From UMGS1840 sp045661305 (GTDB lineage Bacteria > Bacillota > Clostridia > UMGS1840), in assembly GCA_045661305.1 (NCBI GenBank), contig JAZRFJ010000047.1, positions 1-30,660 of the forward strand: a stretch of DNA of 30,660 bases, given 5' to 3'. The notes under the pieces were generated by a model. The model did not search any database, was not told the DNA's origin, and saw only the letters and a program-made list of their open reading frames with translations. Every line of letters begins with the position of its first letter. Position 1 is the first letter of the stretch. This document shows positions 14,025 to 21,753 of this stretch, piece after piece. The translations under genes were made by a program, and so were the position numbers.

Positions 14025-14890
14025 TTTTTTACTCTCCTTTCGCAGATAAACGGTGAAGTTGCCATAAGAAAAAATGTGATATATGTGCTTAATGTATATA
14101 TGTCAAAATGTGCATAAGAAATAACAGGGTAAAAGTTAAAATTCAATTTTCCTTTTATTATTCCAAAAATAAACACTATACTAAAAAAAGAGAGGTAGCT
14201 AAGGAAAACAATATCCCTTTTTTTAAATTGATGAGGAGAAAAAGAAGTTCTCTTTTTAGCGTTTTCTATTCCATAACCTCTGCTTTTCATACTTTGGGCA
14301 GTTTGCAGAGAATTTTCAAGTGCCCATGTTATAAGAGAAGAAAAGACACCTGCATAAAATTTTGTTTTTCCTTTTAAGCTTTTTTTCTCTTTTTCTATAG
14401 ATGAAAGCTTTTTTATATCTGCAATCTTTTTAAATTGTTTTATAAACTTCGGAACAAATCCCAGAACAAGCGAAAGCAGTAGCGATACAAACGGCGATAA
14501 CTTTGAAAAAAGATATACGAATTTACTTGAAGTCATAACTGTATTAAAGCATGAAAACCACAAAAACACACAAAAAAGCATTCCGCCCGAAGTAAGTCCG
14601 CTAAAAAGTGCTTCCTTTGTTAGCGGATTTCCGTTTGGAAAATAATAAAGCACAGTTGCACCCTCGTGATTAAAAAGCGGTGTAAGAACAGCACAAAAAA
14701 GTGCAAACGGAAGTGCGTAAATGATATTAAAGCGAAGTGATTTTTTCCCGTTTAGCTTTAGCGAATATAAAAAAGAGCATACAACCGAAACCAAAATTAA
14801 AAAAGGATTCCAAAAGAGCATCGAAAAAAGAATAACAACAAAAAAATATATAAAATTTGAAATGGGGTGATAATTTTTGAAATTATTCAT
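14021..14890 (-). CDS. ecfT: ECF transporter transmembrane coupling protein EcfT
   Basis: Integral membrane subunit that couples the ECF ATPases to the S component. The 289-residue product has about five or six hydrophobic segments, including NFIYFFVVILFSMLFWNPFL and a final one near IYTLSTYITFFLMATSPFI. The coupling-helix signature A-x-S-x-x-x-R-G is visible at A198 to G205 (AQSMKSRG), just after ITWALENSL. Length is near the family norm of about 265. It sits between the DUF4430 protein and the A-A-S fusion, with a 15-base gap upstream and an ATGA overlap downstream, so all required ECF parts are present in two polypeptides. Confidence 0.9.
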   Translation of the reverse strand: MNNFKNYHPISNFIYFFVVILFSMLFWNPFLILVSVVCSFLYSLKLNGKKSLRFNIIYALPFALFCAVLTPLFNHEGATVLYYFPNGNPLTKEALFSGLTSGGMLFCVFLWFSCFNTVMTSSKFVYLFSKLSPFVSLLLSLVLGFVPKFIKQFKKIADIKKLSSIEKEKKSLKGKTKFYAGVFSSLITWALENSLQTAQSMKSRGYGIENAKKRTSFSPHQFKKRDIVFLSYLSFFSIVFIFGIIKGKLNFNFYPVISYAHFDIYTLSTYITFFLMATSPFICERRVKK

Positions 14891-14905
14891 TTGCTTTACT
14901 CCTTT

Positions 14906-15550
14906 TTAGTTTATTTGTGTGCTTTGCTCCAAAGTGCAGGAATATGTAAATTTTACAACATCTTGGTTTTTCAATTTATATTCAGAACAACTGTATTGGG
15001 GGATAATTCCATTTACACTGTAAATCCAACCTGAAAGCTCTCCGCAATCAAATTCGTATATATTATTTATCCCTTCAATATATGCAGAATTATATGCCGC
15101 TGTGGAAAACTCGAAGTGAATTTTTCTTTTCATAAGTTCTCTCTTTAAAACATCAAAAACCGATTCGCCCTCATTAAACTCAATTTGAATCGGCGGAAGA
15201 ATATATCCGTCTAGTGGAAGAAGCGAGCGTTTTTCTTCGGGGAAATCCGTAATGTTTTCATATATATTTTTACAATCTACGCTAATTGTACATAACGATG
15301 CAGGGATTTCTTCCGAAACAACAGCTTCATTTTTACTAACCTCTGCTTTTAAAGTATCTGAAACATTTTCTTTTATGTCATCATCTTGTTTAATTTCTTC
15401 TTTTTGGAGGTCATCTTCTTCTACATCTTTAATTGTTAAAGCAGGAGAATTAACATTTTCACTTTCAGGACTTTCGGTGTATAAAAATGAAAAAGCCAAT
15501 ACTGTAAATGCAATAACGATACCTGTAATTTTTAAAAATTTTGATTTCAT
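14906..15550 (-). CDS. Membrane-anchored DUF4430 (transcobalamin C-terminal-like) protein
   Basis: The 214-residue product has an N-terminal hydrophobic segment (about 7-24) with no lipobox cysteine, so it is probably membrane-anchored or slowly cleaved. An acidic spacer (about 28-82) follows. The rest, 86-205, is a DUF4430 domain: IQIEFNEGESVFDVLKREL, then SGWIYSVNG (173-181) and LKNQDVVKFTYSC near the end. DUF4430 is the fold of the C-terminal beta domain of intrinsic factor and transcobalamin, which covers the upper face of bound B12. Its position directly before ecfT suggests it hands ligand to the ECF importer. This role is inferred. Confidence 0.85.
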   Translation of the reverse strand: MKSKFLKITGIVIAFTVLAFSFLYTESPESENVNSPALTIKDVEEDDLQKEEIKQDDDIKENVSDTLKAEVSKNEAVVSEEIPASLCTISVDCKNIYENITDFPEEKRSLLPLDGYILPPIQIEFNEGESVFDVLKRELMKRKIHFEFSTAAYNSAYIEGINNIYEFDCGELSGWIYSVNGIIPQYSCSEYKLKNQDVVKFTYSCTLEQSTQIN

Positions 15551-15559
15551 AATTTATCC

Positions 15560-16885
15560 TTATTTTATAATTTCATATATAATTTTTGCAGCTTCTGCCC
15601 TCGACAGAAAACCGTTTTCTTTTAATATACTCCTATCGAAATCTTCTTTTTCCAAGAAATTCACACAATTTGTAAAAAACTCCTTTGCTTGTGCATAAGT
15701 CACCTTGTTTTCGGGATATATTTCGTTTTTATCAGAAAACTCCATAATTTTATTTGAATACGCGGCTGACATATATGGGAAAAACCAAGTATCTTTTTCT
15801 GCATCTAAAGAAAAGCTATCTTTATTTTTTAACTTTAAAGCTTTTGCGGTCATTGTACAGAGTTCAGCTAAAGTAATATCACTTTCAGGAAAAAACATAT
15901 TCTCTGTTCTTCCGCCTATAATGCCTGCTTTGGTAAGAGTATATATTTCGTCTTTATAAAAGCAATCTGATAAATCAGAAAAGGGCTTACTAAAGCTGTA
16001 TAACCATTCGCCTGTTTCATCAGCTTTTTTTAAAGATGAAAGAGCACAAAGCACCTGCTCTGTTGCCATTTTGTTTTCCTTATTTTCTGAAAGTATATGA
16101 TAATAGCCTCCAGAATCGCACTTAAATTCATAAAGAGCTTCTAAAAGACGCCCTACTTCATAATCAAGGCTGTTTTTTCCAAGCGAGGTAAGTGCTGTTA
16201 AGGCTTGCGAAACACTCTCAGATGAGGGAAAGGTTTTGATTTTTTTTAGAAATTCTTCAGCACCTTTTATTTTCGGTGCAATAGCTTCATCTTCCTTATA
16301 AAACGAAAGTGCCTGAATTGCCATAGCTGTAACATCAGGGTCAGGCTGAAGGCTTTTCGATAAAGAAAAGCCTCCGTTTTCACCTTGCATAGAAAGTATC
16401 TTATCAATATATTTTTTCCTTAGTTCTTTTTCTTCGGGGTAGTAATTTCCGCAACTAAGTGCAATCAATGCCCATATTGCTCCGTTAACTCCTTGTTTTA
16501 CAGTTTTTTCGTAATTTAAAAGAGGTGTAACAAGGTTATAGCCTGAAATATCAGTTGCGTTTTTTCCTATTGAAGTCAATGCAATAACTGCTCTTGAATA
16601 TTCAGTATTTTTTGTATTTGAAAGAATTCCTGATTTTTCTTCTAAAATATTTGTTAAATTGGTGATATATTTATTGAAATATTCGCTTTTGATATCAGGA
16701 TTTGCTTGCGATAATCCCACAACTAACCATTCCCCGCCGACACTTCCCGGAGAAATATTTGAAGTAGTGTTATTGGTATGCAAACAAACTTCTTCAAGCT
16801 CTTTTTTATAGTAAGAAGTATCCGAAGCGAATGTATTTATTGTAAGTAATGCTGTAATTAAAAAGATACTTAATATTTTTTTCAT
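15560..16885 (-). CDS. S-layer-anchored alpha/alpha-toroid protein, intrinsic-factor alpha-domain-like
   Basis: The 441-residue exported protein has a signal peptide to about residue 20 (INTFA). Residues 25-290 form repeated helical hairpins of the squalene-cyclase/prenyltransferase type: YSRAVIALTSIGKN, NGAIWALIALSCGNYY, GENGGFSLSK then DPDVTAMAIQALSFY, SQALTALTSLGKN, and SGGYYHI then MATEQVLCALSSL. Residues 303-441 are SLH-like repeats (YTLTKAGIIGGRTENMFFPE; FLSRAEAAKIIYEI). No cyclase DxDD motif was seen, arguing against terpene chemistry. The same toroid fold forms the N-terminal B12-binding domain of intrinsic factor and transcobalamin. With the riboswitch and DUF4430 neighbours this points to B12 binding at the cell surface. 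Gaps to its neighbours are only 11 and 9 bases. Confidence 0.82.
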   Translation of the reverse strand: MKKILSIFLITALLTINTFASDTSYYKKELEEVCLHTNNTTSNISPGSVGGEWLVVGLSQANPDIKSEYFNKYITNLTNILEEKSGILSNTKNTEYSRAVIALTSIGKNATDISGYNLVTPLLNYEKTVKQGVNGAIWALIALSCGNYYPEEKELRKKYIDKILSMQGENGGFSLSKSLQPDPDVTAMAIQALSFYKEDEAIAPKIKGAEEFLKKIKTFPSSESVSQALTALTSLGKNSLDYEVGRLLEALYEFKCDSGGYYHILSENKENKMATEQVLCALSSLKKADETGEWLYSFSKPFSDLSDCFYKDEIYTLTKAGIIGGRTENMFFPESDITLAELCTMTAKALKLKNKDSFSLDAEKDTWFFPYMSAAYSNKIMEFSDKNEIYPENKVTYAQAKEFFTNCVNFLEKEDFDRSILKENGFLSRAEAAKIIYEIIK

Positions 16886-16896
16886 AAAATAACCTC

Positions 16897-18984
16897 TTAT
16901 TGCGTTATAAGATATGAAAGAATTTTAGCCGCCTCTGCCCTTTTTGTATTATTTTTTGGCATAAAAGCTCCGTTCTCATTTCCTGTTAAAATTCCAAGCT
17001 GAGCAAGTGTAATTGTATATTCATACGCCCACGAAGAAATTTCAGTTTCATCGCTAAACCTTTTTATATCCTTTGTTTCTTGCAGCTCAAGCTTTTTATA
17101 ACTTATATATTTTGCAGAAATAGCAGCAAGCTGTTCCCTTGTTATACTATCATTTGGAGAAAAAGCATCAGCTGAAGTTCCGTTTATAATTCCCTTTTCT
17201 TTTGCCCAGCATACTGCCTCAAAAAACCAGTCATTTTCTGAAACATCGCTAAATTCTTCTTCTTTTTTGAAGTCTGTATCTTCACCCATTCTGTAAAGAA
17301 TGGCAATATATTCTGCCCTTGATATTGATGCTTCAGGCACAAAAGCTTCTTCTGTTTTTCCGTTAATATAGCCTTTTTGTGCTAACTTTACGATATAATC
17401 TTCTGCCCAGTGCCCTTTTATATCTTTAAAATCAGGAGCATTTGATACAGCTTCTTCTTTTTTTGTTTCTGCCTCTTCTTCTTTTAATTTTTCTTCCTCT
17501 TTTTCTTTGTCTTTCTCTTCCTTATCTTTTTTACTTGGTATATAGCTTCCACCGCCTCCCGAATAAACAGGCGGTGCAGGTTGCTCAGTTACAGAAACTA
17601 CAAAGTCAGGAGCAAATCTTACAACAAGCGGAACAAAAGCATCATCTTTTTTTGCATCACCTTTTTTGTCAATCTGAATTTTGTGTGCTCCTGCTTCTGC
17701 TAATGAATACGGAATATAAATTTTCCCGTTTTCATCTGTTGTAAATTTTTCTGTGCTGTTGGTAGAATAATACCATGTTACCTCGGCGTTGTCAAGAGGA
17801 ACGGTTGCAACTGTTGCGTTCCAAAATTCATCATATGTTGTTTTCTCATAAGCAAATGAAATTTCTATACTGTCATTTTTATATGTAAGAACAGGGGCAT
17901 CAGGATAAGCTATTGACATTGGTCCGTAGTAGAACAGAATTTCATCGTTGTCATTTACTTCACAGCTATCCACACCTACGACAGTCTTTTCACCATTAAT
18001 TCTGAATTGCCAGCCGTCATAGTCATATTCAAATGTGTTTTCCGCTTCCCCAAACAAAGAAGAAAAATATCCGCCATACTCGCTTGTTTCATAGATATAA
18101 TCTTCTTCAGAAAGCAGACTTTTTAAAACATCTGTAACTGTAAGTGTTTCTGTTGTATAGGTGATGACCTTTTCTTTTTCGTAAAACTTATTTTCTGAAA
18201 TTCCCTCTATTCTTAAAGAAACTGTCTGTTTTCTTACTTCCTCTATTTCTATCTCGTAATCAGGTGCAAATCTTACAACAAGCGGAACGAGAGCATCACC
18301 CTTTTTATCAATCTGAATTTTGTGCTTGCCTGCTTCTGCCAATGAATATGGAATATAGATTTTTCCGTTTTCATCTGTTGTAAATTTTTCTGTGCTGTTG
18401 GTAGAATAATACCATGTTACCTCAGCATTGTCAAGAGGAACGGTTGCAACTGTTTCGTTCCAAAATTCATCATAAGTTGTTTTCTCATAAGTAAATGTGA
18501 TTTCAATACCATCGCTTTTATATGTAACAACAGGTGTATCGGGATAAGCTATTGACATGGGGCCGTAATAAAACAGAATTTCATCGTTATCATTAACCTC
18601 ACAGCTATCCACACCTACGACAGTCTTTTCACCATTAATTCTGAATTGCCAGCCGTCATAGTCATATTCAAATGTATTTTCCACTTCCCCAAACAAAGAA
18701 GAAAAATATCCGCCGTACTCACTTATTTCATATATATAATCTTCTTCCGAAAGTACACTTTTTAACACATCTGCGACAGTAAGTGTTTCTGTTGTGTAGG
18801 TGATGACCTTTTCTTTTTCGTAAAACTTATTTTCTGAAATTCCCTCTATTCTTAGAGAAACTGTTTTTTCGTTTTGCACAATTGGGGGTATTTCGGGTGG
18901 AATTTCATCCGCAAAAACGAGCGTCGAAAAAAGAATGATAAATGTTGTCAGGATTGAAATGATTTTTTGGTTTTGTGTTTTCAT
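16897..18984 (-). CDS. S-layer-anchored protein with two tandem DUF4430 units and three SLH repeats
   Basis: First gene of the riboswitch operon. The start is the ATG at 18984 with an AAAAAGGAG site. The longer frame reaching 19035 would begin inside the leader terminator and is rejected. The 695 residues comprise a signal peptide (to VFA, 25) and two units of about 205-213 residues (41-253 and 254-about 466). Each unit is a DUF4430 domain (DVLKS; YGGYFSSLFGE; DGWQFRING; NDNDEILFYYG) plus an Ig-like domain. A Gly- and charge-rich linker (474-515) and three SLH repeats (516-695) follow. The two units differ at only about a dozen positions plus a short insertion near 445-450. It is a probable cell-wall B12-capture protein; ligand binding is inferred. 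Confidence 0.87.
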   Translation of the reverse strand: MKTQNQKIISILTTFIILFSTLVFADEIPPEIPPIVQNEKTVSLRIEGISENKFYEKEKVITYTTETLTVADVLKSVLSEEDYIYEISEYGGYFSSLFGEVENTFEYDYDGWQFRINGEKTVVGVDSCEVNDNDEILFYYGPMSIAYPDTPVVTYKSDGIEITFTYEKTTYDEFWNETVATVPLDNAEVTWYYSTNSTEKFTTDENGKIYIPYSLAEAGKHKIQIDKKGDALVPLVVRFAPDYEIEIEEVRKQTVSLRIEGISENKFYEKEKVITYTTETLTVTDVLKSLLSEEDYIYETSEYGGYFSSLFGEAENTFEYDYDGWQFRINGEKTVVGVDSCEVNDNDEILFYYGPMSIAYPDAPVLTYKNDSIEISFAYEKTTYDEFWNATVATVPLDNAEVTWYYSTNSTEKFTTDENGKIYIPYSLAEAGAHKIQIDKKGDAKKDDAFVPLVVRFAPDFVVSVTEQPAPPVYSGGGGSYIPSKKDKEEKDKEKEEEKLKEEEAETKKEEAVSNAPDFKDIKGHWAEDYIVKLAQKGYINGKTEEAFVPEASISRAEYIAILYRMGEDTDFKKEEEFSDVSENDWFFEAVCWAKEKGIINGTSADAFSPNDSITREQLAAISAKYISYKKLELQETKDIKRFSDETEISSWAYEYTITLAQLGILTGNENGAFMPKNNTKRAEAAKILSYLITQ
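17590..18870. repeat. Near-identical intragenic tandem duplication (about 640 bp per unit)
   Basis: The DNA for residues 41-253 (about 18225-18864) and 254-466 (about 17587-18225) is a direct duplication. Long identical stretches occur in both, for example around the DGWQFRING region (18002-18030 and 18641-18669). Protein identity is roughly 94 per cent by eye. The downstream unit carries an extra KKDDA-type insertion. Confidence 0.8.
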
Positions 18985-19002
18985 AGTTTTTACTCCTTTT
19001 TC

Positions 19003-19034
19003 TGCCGCGTTTTTATAATAAAAAAACTGCGGCA
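19003..19034 (-). promoter_or_regulatory. Alternative leader hairpin (candidate anti-terminator) next to the ribosome site
   Basis: On the minus strand TGCCGC (19034-19029) pairs with GCGGCA (19008-19003), and GTTTTT (19027-19022) pairs with AAAAAC (19014-19009). The loop is 7 nt and one A is bulged. It uses the same TGCCGCAG bases as the terminator's second arm, so the two hairpins exclude each other. It ends about 6 bases before the AGGAG site. Confidence 0.6.
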
Positions 19035-19054
19035 AGATTTTTTCTTTGCCACAG
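19020..19054 (-). terminator. Riboswitch-controlled terminator in the operon leader
   Basis: CTGTGGCAA (19054-19046) pairs with TTGCCGCAG (19035-19027), with one wobble, and T7 follows. It lies between the cobalamin aptamer and the first gene, where an expression-platform terminator is expected. Confidence 0.75.
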
Positions 19055-19161
19055 CTGAGTATTTCTGTGAAACGGCACTTTTTTGTTTTTAATAAAAAAC
19101 CAGAAAAGACATCGCAAATTCAGAAATGTGTTTTTCTCAAACAACATTTCCGAAAAATTGA

Positions 19162-19395
19162 CATTTATGCAGGTCTTCCGGCTCACATACTATCGTATTA
19201 TCTAAGAGAGATAATACGGCTTTGTTTTTTCGCCTTCTCAAGGTTAAAACCTCAATGACCGGCTTTCACCGAAGAAAAAACACCATTCGTATGTATACGG
19301 CGGCAGTTACCGCTTGGGATTCTCACCACAATTCCCTTTTCACCCATTATACCTTTAACGGTACAACAGACACATAATACCGATATATTTATTTT
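19162..19395 (-). promoter_or_regulatory. Cobalamin riboswitch
   Basis: The minus-strand RNA shows the conserved series of the adenosylcobalamin aptamer. AAAGGGAA is followed by GGTGAGAATCCCAAGCGG and TAACTGCCGCCGT (about 19343-19295). GTGAAAGCCGGTCAT follows near 19275-19260, and the 3' box GAGCCGGAAGACCTGC is at about 19185-19170. A peripheral perfect stem CGTATTATCT/AGATAATACG lies at about 19193-19218. The aptamer precedes the five-gene surface-capture and ECF operon, so B12 sufficiency should switch that operon off through the terminator at 19020-19054. Confidence 0.93.
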
Positions 19396-19396
19396 T

Positions 19397-19410
19397 TAAC
19401 CAAATGGTTA
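19397..19410. promoter_or_regulatory. Palindrome at the predicted riboswitch start site
   Basis: TAACCA-AA-TGGTTA is a 14-bp inverted repeat overlapping the predicted transcription start near 19409. It could be an operator or the base of the first leader helix. Confidence 0.3.
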
Positions 19411-19415
19411 ATATT

Positions 19416-19444
19416 ACTATAACACATGTTTAAGCTATTGTCAA
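19416..19444 (-). promoter_or_regulatory. Sigma-A promoter of the riboswitch operon
   Basis: On the minus strand a perfect TTGACA (19444-19439) and TATAGT (19421-19416) are 17 bases apart, with the start near 19409, just ahead of the aptamer. Confidence 0.8.
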
Positions 19445-19485
19445 GCAAGTAAAATTGTTATTGATTGAAAAATATAAAAAATGTG

Positions 19486-19514
19486 TTGAAAATAATATTT
19501 TTATATGATATAAT
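19486..19514 (+). promoter_or_regulatory. Sigma-A promoter of the MATE gene
   Basis: TTGAAA (19486-19491) and TATAAT (19509-19514) are 17 bases apart, with the start about 40 bases before the ATG at 19561. It diverges from the riboswitch promoter. Confidence 0.75.
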
Positions 19515-19560
19515 AGAGATGCTGTTCAATTTCAAAATTATTAATTACAGGAGAAAATAT

Positions 19561-20934
19561 ATGACTAAAAAATTATACGCACCAACAGATATGACAAAAG
19601 GGACGCCTTGGAAAAGCATATTGTCATTCACACTTCCAATGCTTATCGGGAATATTGCTCAACAGCTATATAGTACAGTAGATAGTATTGTTGTAGGGAA
19701 ATATATAGGTGACAACGCGTTAGCTTCAGTTGGAAGTGCTGCTCCTATTTTAAATTTACTTCTTGTTTTATTTATCGGTATTTCTGCCGGAGCAAATATA
19801 ATGGTTGCACAATATTTCGGTGCAAGAAACAGAGAAAAGCTTTCCTACTCAATCGGAAACAGTATAACAGTAACGCTTATATGCTGTGTGTTCTTAATAA
19901 TTGTTGCTACTCCGCTGATTAGACCTATACTTGTTATGCTAAATACACCTGCATCAATTATAGACGGATGTGCAAATTATCTTATGATTTCACTTATAGG
20001 AATTGCAGGAATGGCATTTTATAATATTTTGAGTGCTGTAATAAGAGGAATGGGCGATTCATTCTCAGCACTTATATATCTTCTTATCGCAACTGTCATA
20101 AATATTGTACTTGATGTATTCTTTGTTGCCTATGTAAAAATGGGTGTTGGCGGTGTTGCACTTGCAACAGTTATAGCACAGCTTATATCCTCCATTCTTT
20201 GTCTTATAAAGCTTTCTAAAATGCGTAGCGATTTCGATTTTGGAATAACATATCTAAAGCCTGTTGGCAAATACATAAAAACACTTATCAAGCTTGGTCT
20301 TCCCTCAGGATTAACACAGGCAATTATGTCATCTGCTATGATAATAGTACAATCTCTGACAAATCAGTTCGGTGAGCAGTTTATTGCGGCAAATGTTGTT
20401 ATTATGCGTGTTGACGGCTTCGCGATGATGCCTAATTTTTCTTTTGGTATGGCACTCACAACCTATGCGGGACAGAATGTTGGTGCAGGGCTTTATGACA
20501 GAGTGACAAAAGGTGCTAAACAGGGTGCACTTCTTGCAGTTATTTGCTCAACTGTTATAACAGGTATAATACTATTATTCGGAAAGCATCTTATGGGTGT
20601 TTTTACCGATACTGCTTCCCTTGTTGAGATGAGCTACCGTCTTATGAAAATTCTTGCACTCGGTTACATTGCTGTCGCAGTAACACAAAGCTTATCGGGA
20701 ATTATGAGAGGTGCAGGTGATACAATGACACCTATGTGGATATCTCTTATCACAACAGTTGCAATCCGTATTCCTATCGCTTACGGACTTTCGTATCTTA
20801 CAAAAGCACCGGGACTTCCTAACGGAAGATGTGAATGTATTCAGCTTTCACTTCTTTTTTCATGGGTTATTGGGGCTGTGTTGACAGCTATATTTTACAG
20901 TCGAGGAAAGTGGAAAACAAAAGCCATTAAATAA
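19561..20934 (+). CDS. MATE-family multidrug/metabolite efflux protein
   Basis: Polytopic membrane antiporter of 457 residues from the ATG at 19561, which has a CAGGAGA site; the upstream in-frame extension to 19465 crosses the promoter and is rejected. About twelve hydrophobic segments are arranged as two homologous halves. The first half contains LPMLIGNIAQQLYSTVDSIV and FIGISAGANIMVAQYFGARN. The second half contains IKLGLPSGLTQAIMSSAMII and LSGIMRGAGDTMTPMW. These are typical of the Na+- or H+-coupled clostridial MATE proteins. Substrate cannot be read from the sequence. It is transcribed away from the B12 operon and need not be connected to it. Confidence 0.92.
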   Translation: MTKKLYAPTDMTKGTPWKSILSFTLPMLIGNIAQQLYSTVDSIVVGKYIGDNALASVGSAAPILNLLLVLFIGISAGANIMVAQYFGARNREKLSYSIGNSITVTLICCVFLIIVATPLIRPILVMLNTPASIIDGCANYLMISLIGIAGMAFYNILSAVIRGMGDSFSALIYLLIATVINIVLDVFFVAYVKMGVGGVALATVIAQLISSILCLIKLSKMRSDFDFGITYLKPVGKYIKTLIKLGLPSGLTQAIMSSAMIIVQSLTNQFGEQFIAANVVIMRVDGFAMMPNFSFGMALTTYAGQNVGAGLYDRVTKGAKQGALLAVICSTVITGIILLFGKHLMGVFTDTASLVEMSYRLMKILALGYIAVAVTQSLSGIMRGAGDTMTPMWISLITTVAIRIPIAYGLSYLTKAPGLPNGRCECIQLSLLFSWVIGAVLTAIFYSRGKWKTKAIK

Positions 20935-21011
20935 TTGAGACTTCGATAAAATGCCCAAGACCGCATAAAGCTTTAAAAAAATTAACAGTAACATTCAAAA
21001 TTAAAGCTTTA

Positions 21012-21048
21012 CAGAAAAATAACAATTATATACAAATTTATTTTTCTG
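21012..21048 (+). terminator. Probable terminator after the MATE gene
   Basis: CAGAAAAATAA (21012-21022) pairs perfectly with TTATTTTTCTG (21038-21048), followed by the T-rich ATTTTTAAATTTTTT. It is AT-rich but well formed. The rest of 20935-21070 is AT-rich with nothing else recognised. Confidence 0.5.
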
Positions 21049-21070
21049 ATTTTTAAATTTTTTAAAACCA

Positions 21071-21099
21071 TTGACTTTTTATTTCTATTATGGTATTCT
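21071..21099 (+). promoter_or_regulatory. Promoter of the RNase P RNA gene
   Basis: TTGACT (21071-21076) and TATTCT (21094-21099) are 17 bases apart. The expected start (about 21107) coincides with the first base of helix P1. Confidence 0.7.
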
Positions 21100-21106
21100 T
21101 ATATTT

Positions 21107-21723
21107 GAGAGTAAAACAGACAGTCGCGAAAAACTTAGTTTTTTGAGGAAAGTCCGGGCTTCACAGAGCAAGGGTGCCTGCTAACGGCAGGTGGAGGCGA
21201 CTCTAAGGAAAGTGCAACAGAAAAGTACCGCCACTTAGCGTGACAGTAGATACCTGAACCTCGTTTTTTACTTTCTCTTTTTTGACGCTACTGCGTTAAA
21301 AGCCTTACCAATACGAAAGTATTGGTTGCGTTTTTGCCTTGTTGAACAAAAAGGACAAAAAATAGTTTGTAAAAAATTCTTTGAACCCCAAAGGGATGAG
21401 ATTTTTAGTAGTTTTTGATGCGGAGGACGAAGTAAGGCTGTCGCCTTACAAGGACGACAAGTTAAAAAATACAAAAATATCGCCATTTGGGGCGTGGTTT
21501 GGATATCTGCTGTCACGCTAGTTTTGTGGTAAGGTTGAAAAGGCGAGGTAAGAGCTCACCGCAGATAAAGGCAACTTATCAGGCGTGTAAACCCCACCCG
21601 AAGCAACTCAAGACCGCACATAAGGCTTGCTCGGCTGTGCAAATTGAGGCTTAAGGTTATCGGTGACGGTAATCTCAGATAGATGACTGTCTAATACAGA
21701 ACCCGGCTTACAGTTTTACTCTC
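21107..21723 (+). ncRNA. rnpB: RNase P RNA (type A) with a large helix P12 insertion
   Basis: Catalytic RNA that trims tRNA 5' leaders. P1 pairs GAGAGTAAAAC (21107-21117) with GTTTTACTCTC (21713-21723). Conserved core strings are present: GAGGAAAGTCCGGGCTTC (21159-21176), AAGGAAAGTGCAACAGAAAA, GGTAAGGTTGAAAAGGCG (about 21528-21545), GCAACTTATCAGGCG, TAAACCCC, and the 3' GAACCCGGCTTAC. At about 617 nt it is well above the usual 350-400 nt. The excess lies in P12, whose base pairs 21236-21252 with 21504-21520. A T-rich tail (21721-21733) follows P1. Confidence 0.95.
21255..21500 (+). repeat. 246-nt structured insertion in RNase P helix P12
   Basis: Inside P12 are several independent perfect hairpins: ACGC-TACT-GCGT (21285-21296), CCAATAC-GAAA-GTATTGG (21308-21325), GTAAGGC-TGTC-GCCTTAC (21432-21449) and CGCC-ATTTGG-GGCG (21481-21494). 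The third is flanked on both sides by AGGACGA (21424-21430 and 21451-21457), recalling the linker-hairpin design of the intergenic arrays. T-rich stretches flank the segment. It carries no credible gene. Confidence 0.7.
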
Positions 21724-21753
21724 TTTTTATTTTTTCAGAACAGAGGTTTTTAA

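Noticed and set aside
18985..19035. Upstream start for the double DUF4430 protein
   Set aside because: It would begin within the leader terminator and place 17 extra residues before a normal signal peptide; the ATG at 18984 has the ribosome site.
19046..19258. Plus-strand open frame of 70 codons
   Set aside because: It overlaps the riboswitch aptamer and terminator on the other strand and has no ribosome site.
21268..21516. Minus-strand open frame of 82 codons
   Set aside because: It lies wholly inside helix P12 of RNase P RNA, and its composition follows the hairpins; no ribosome site was seen.
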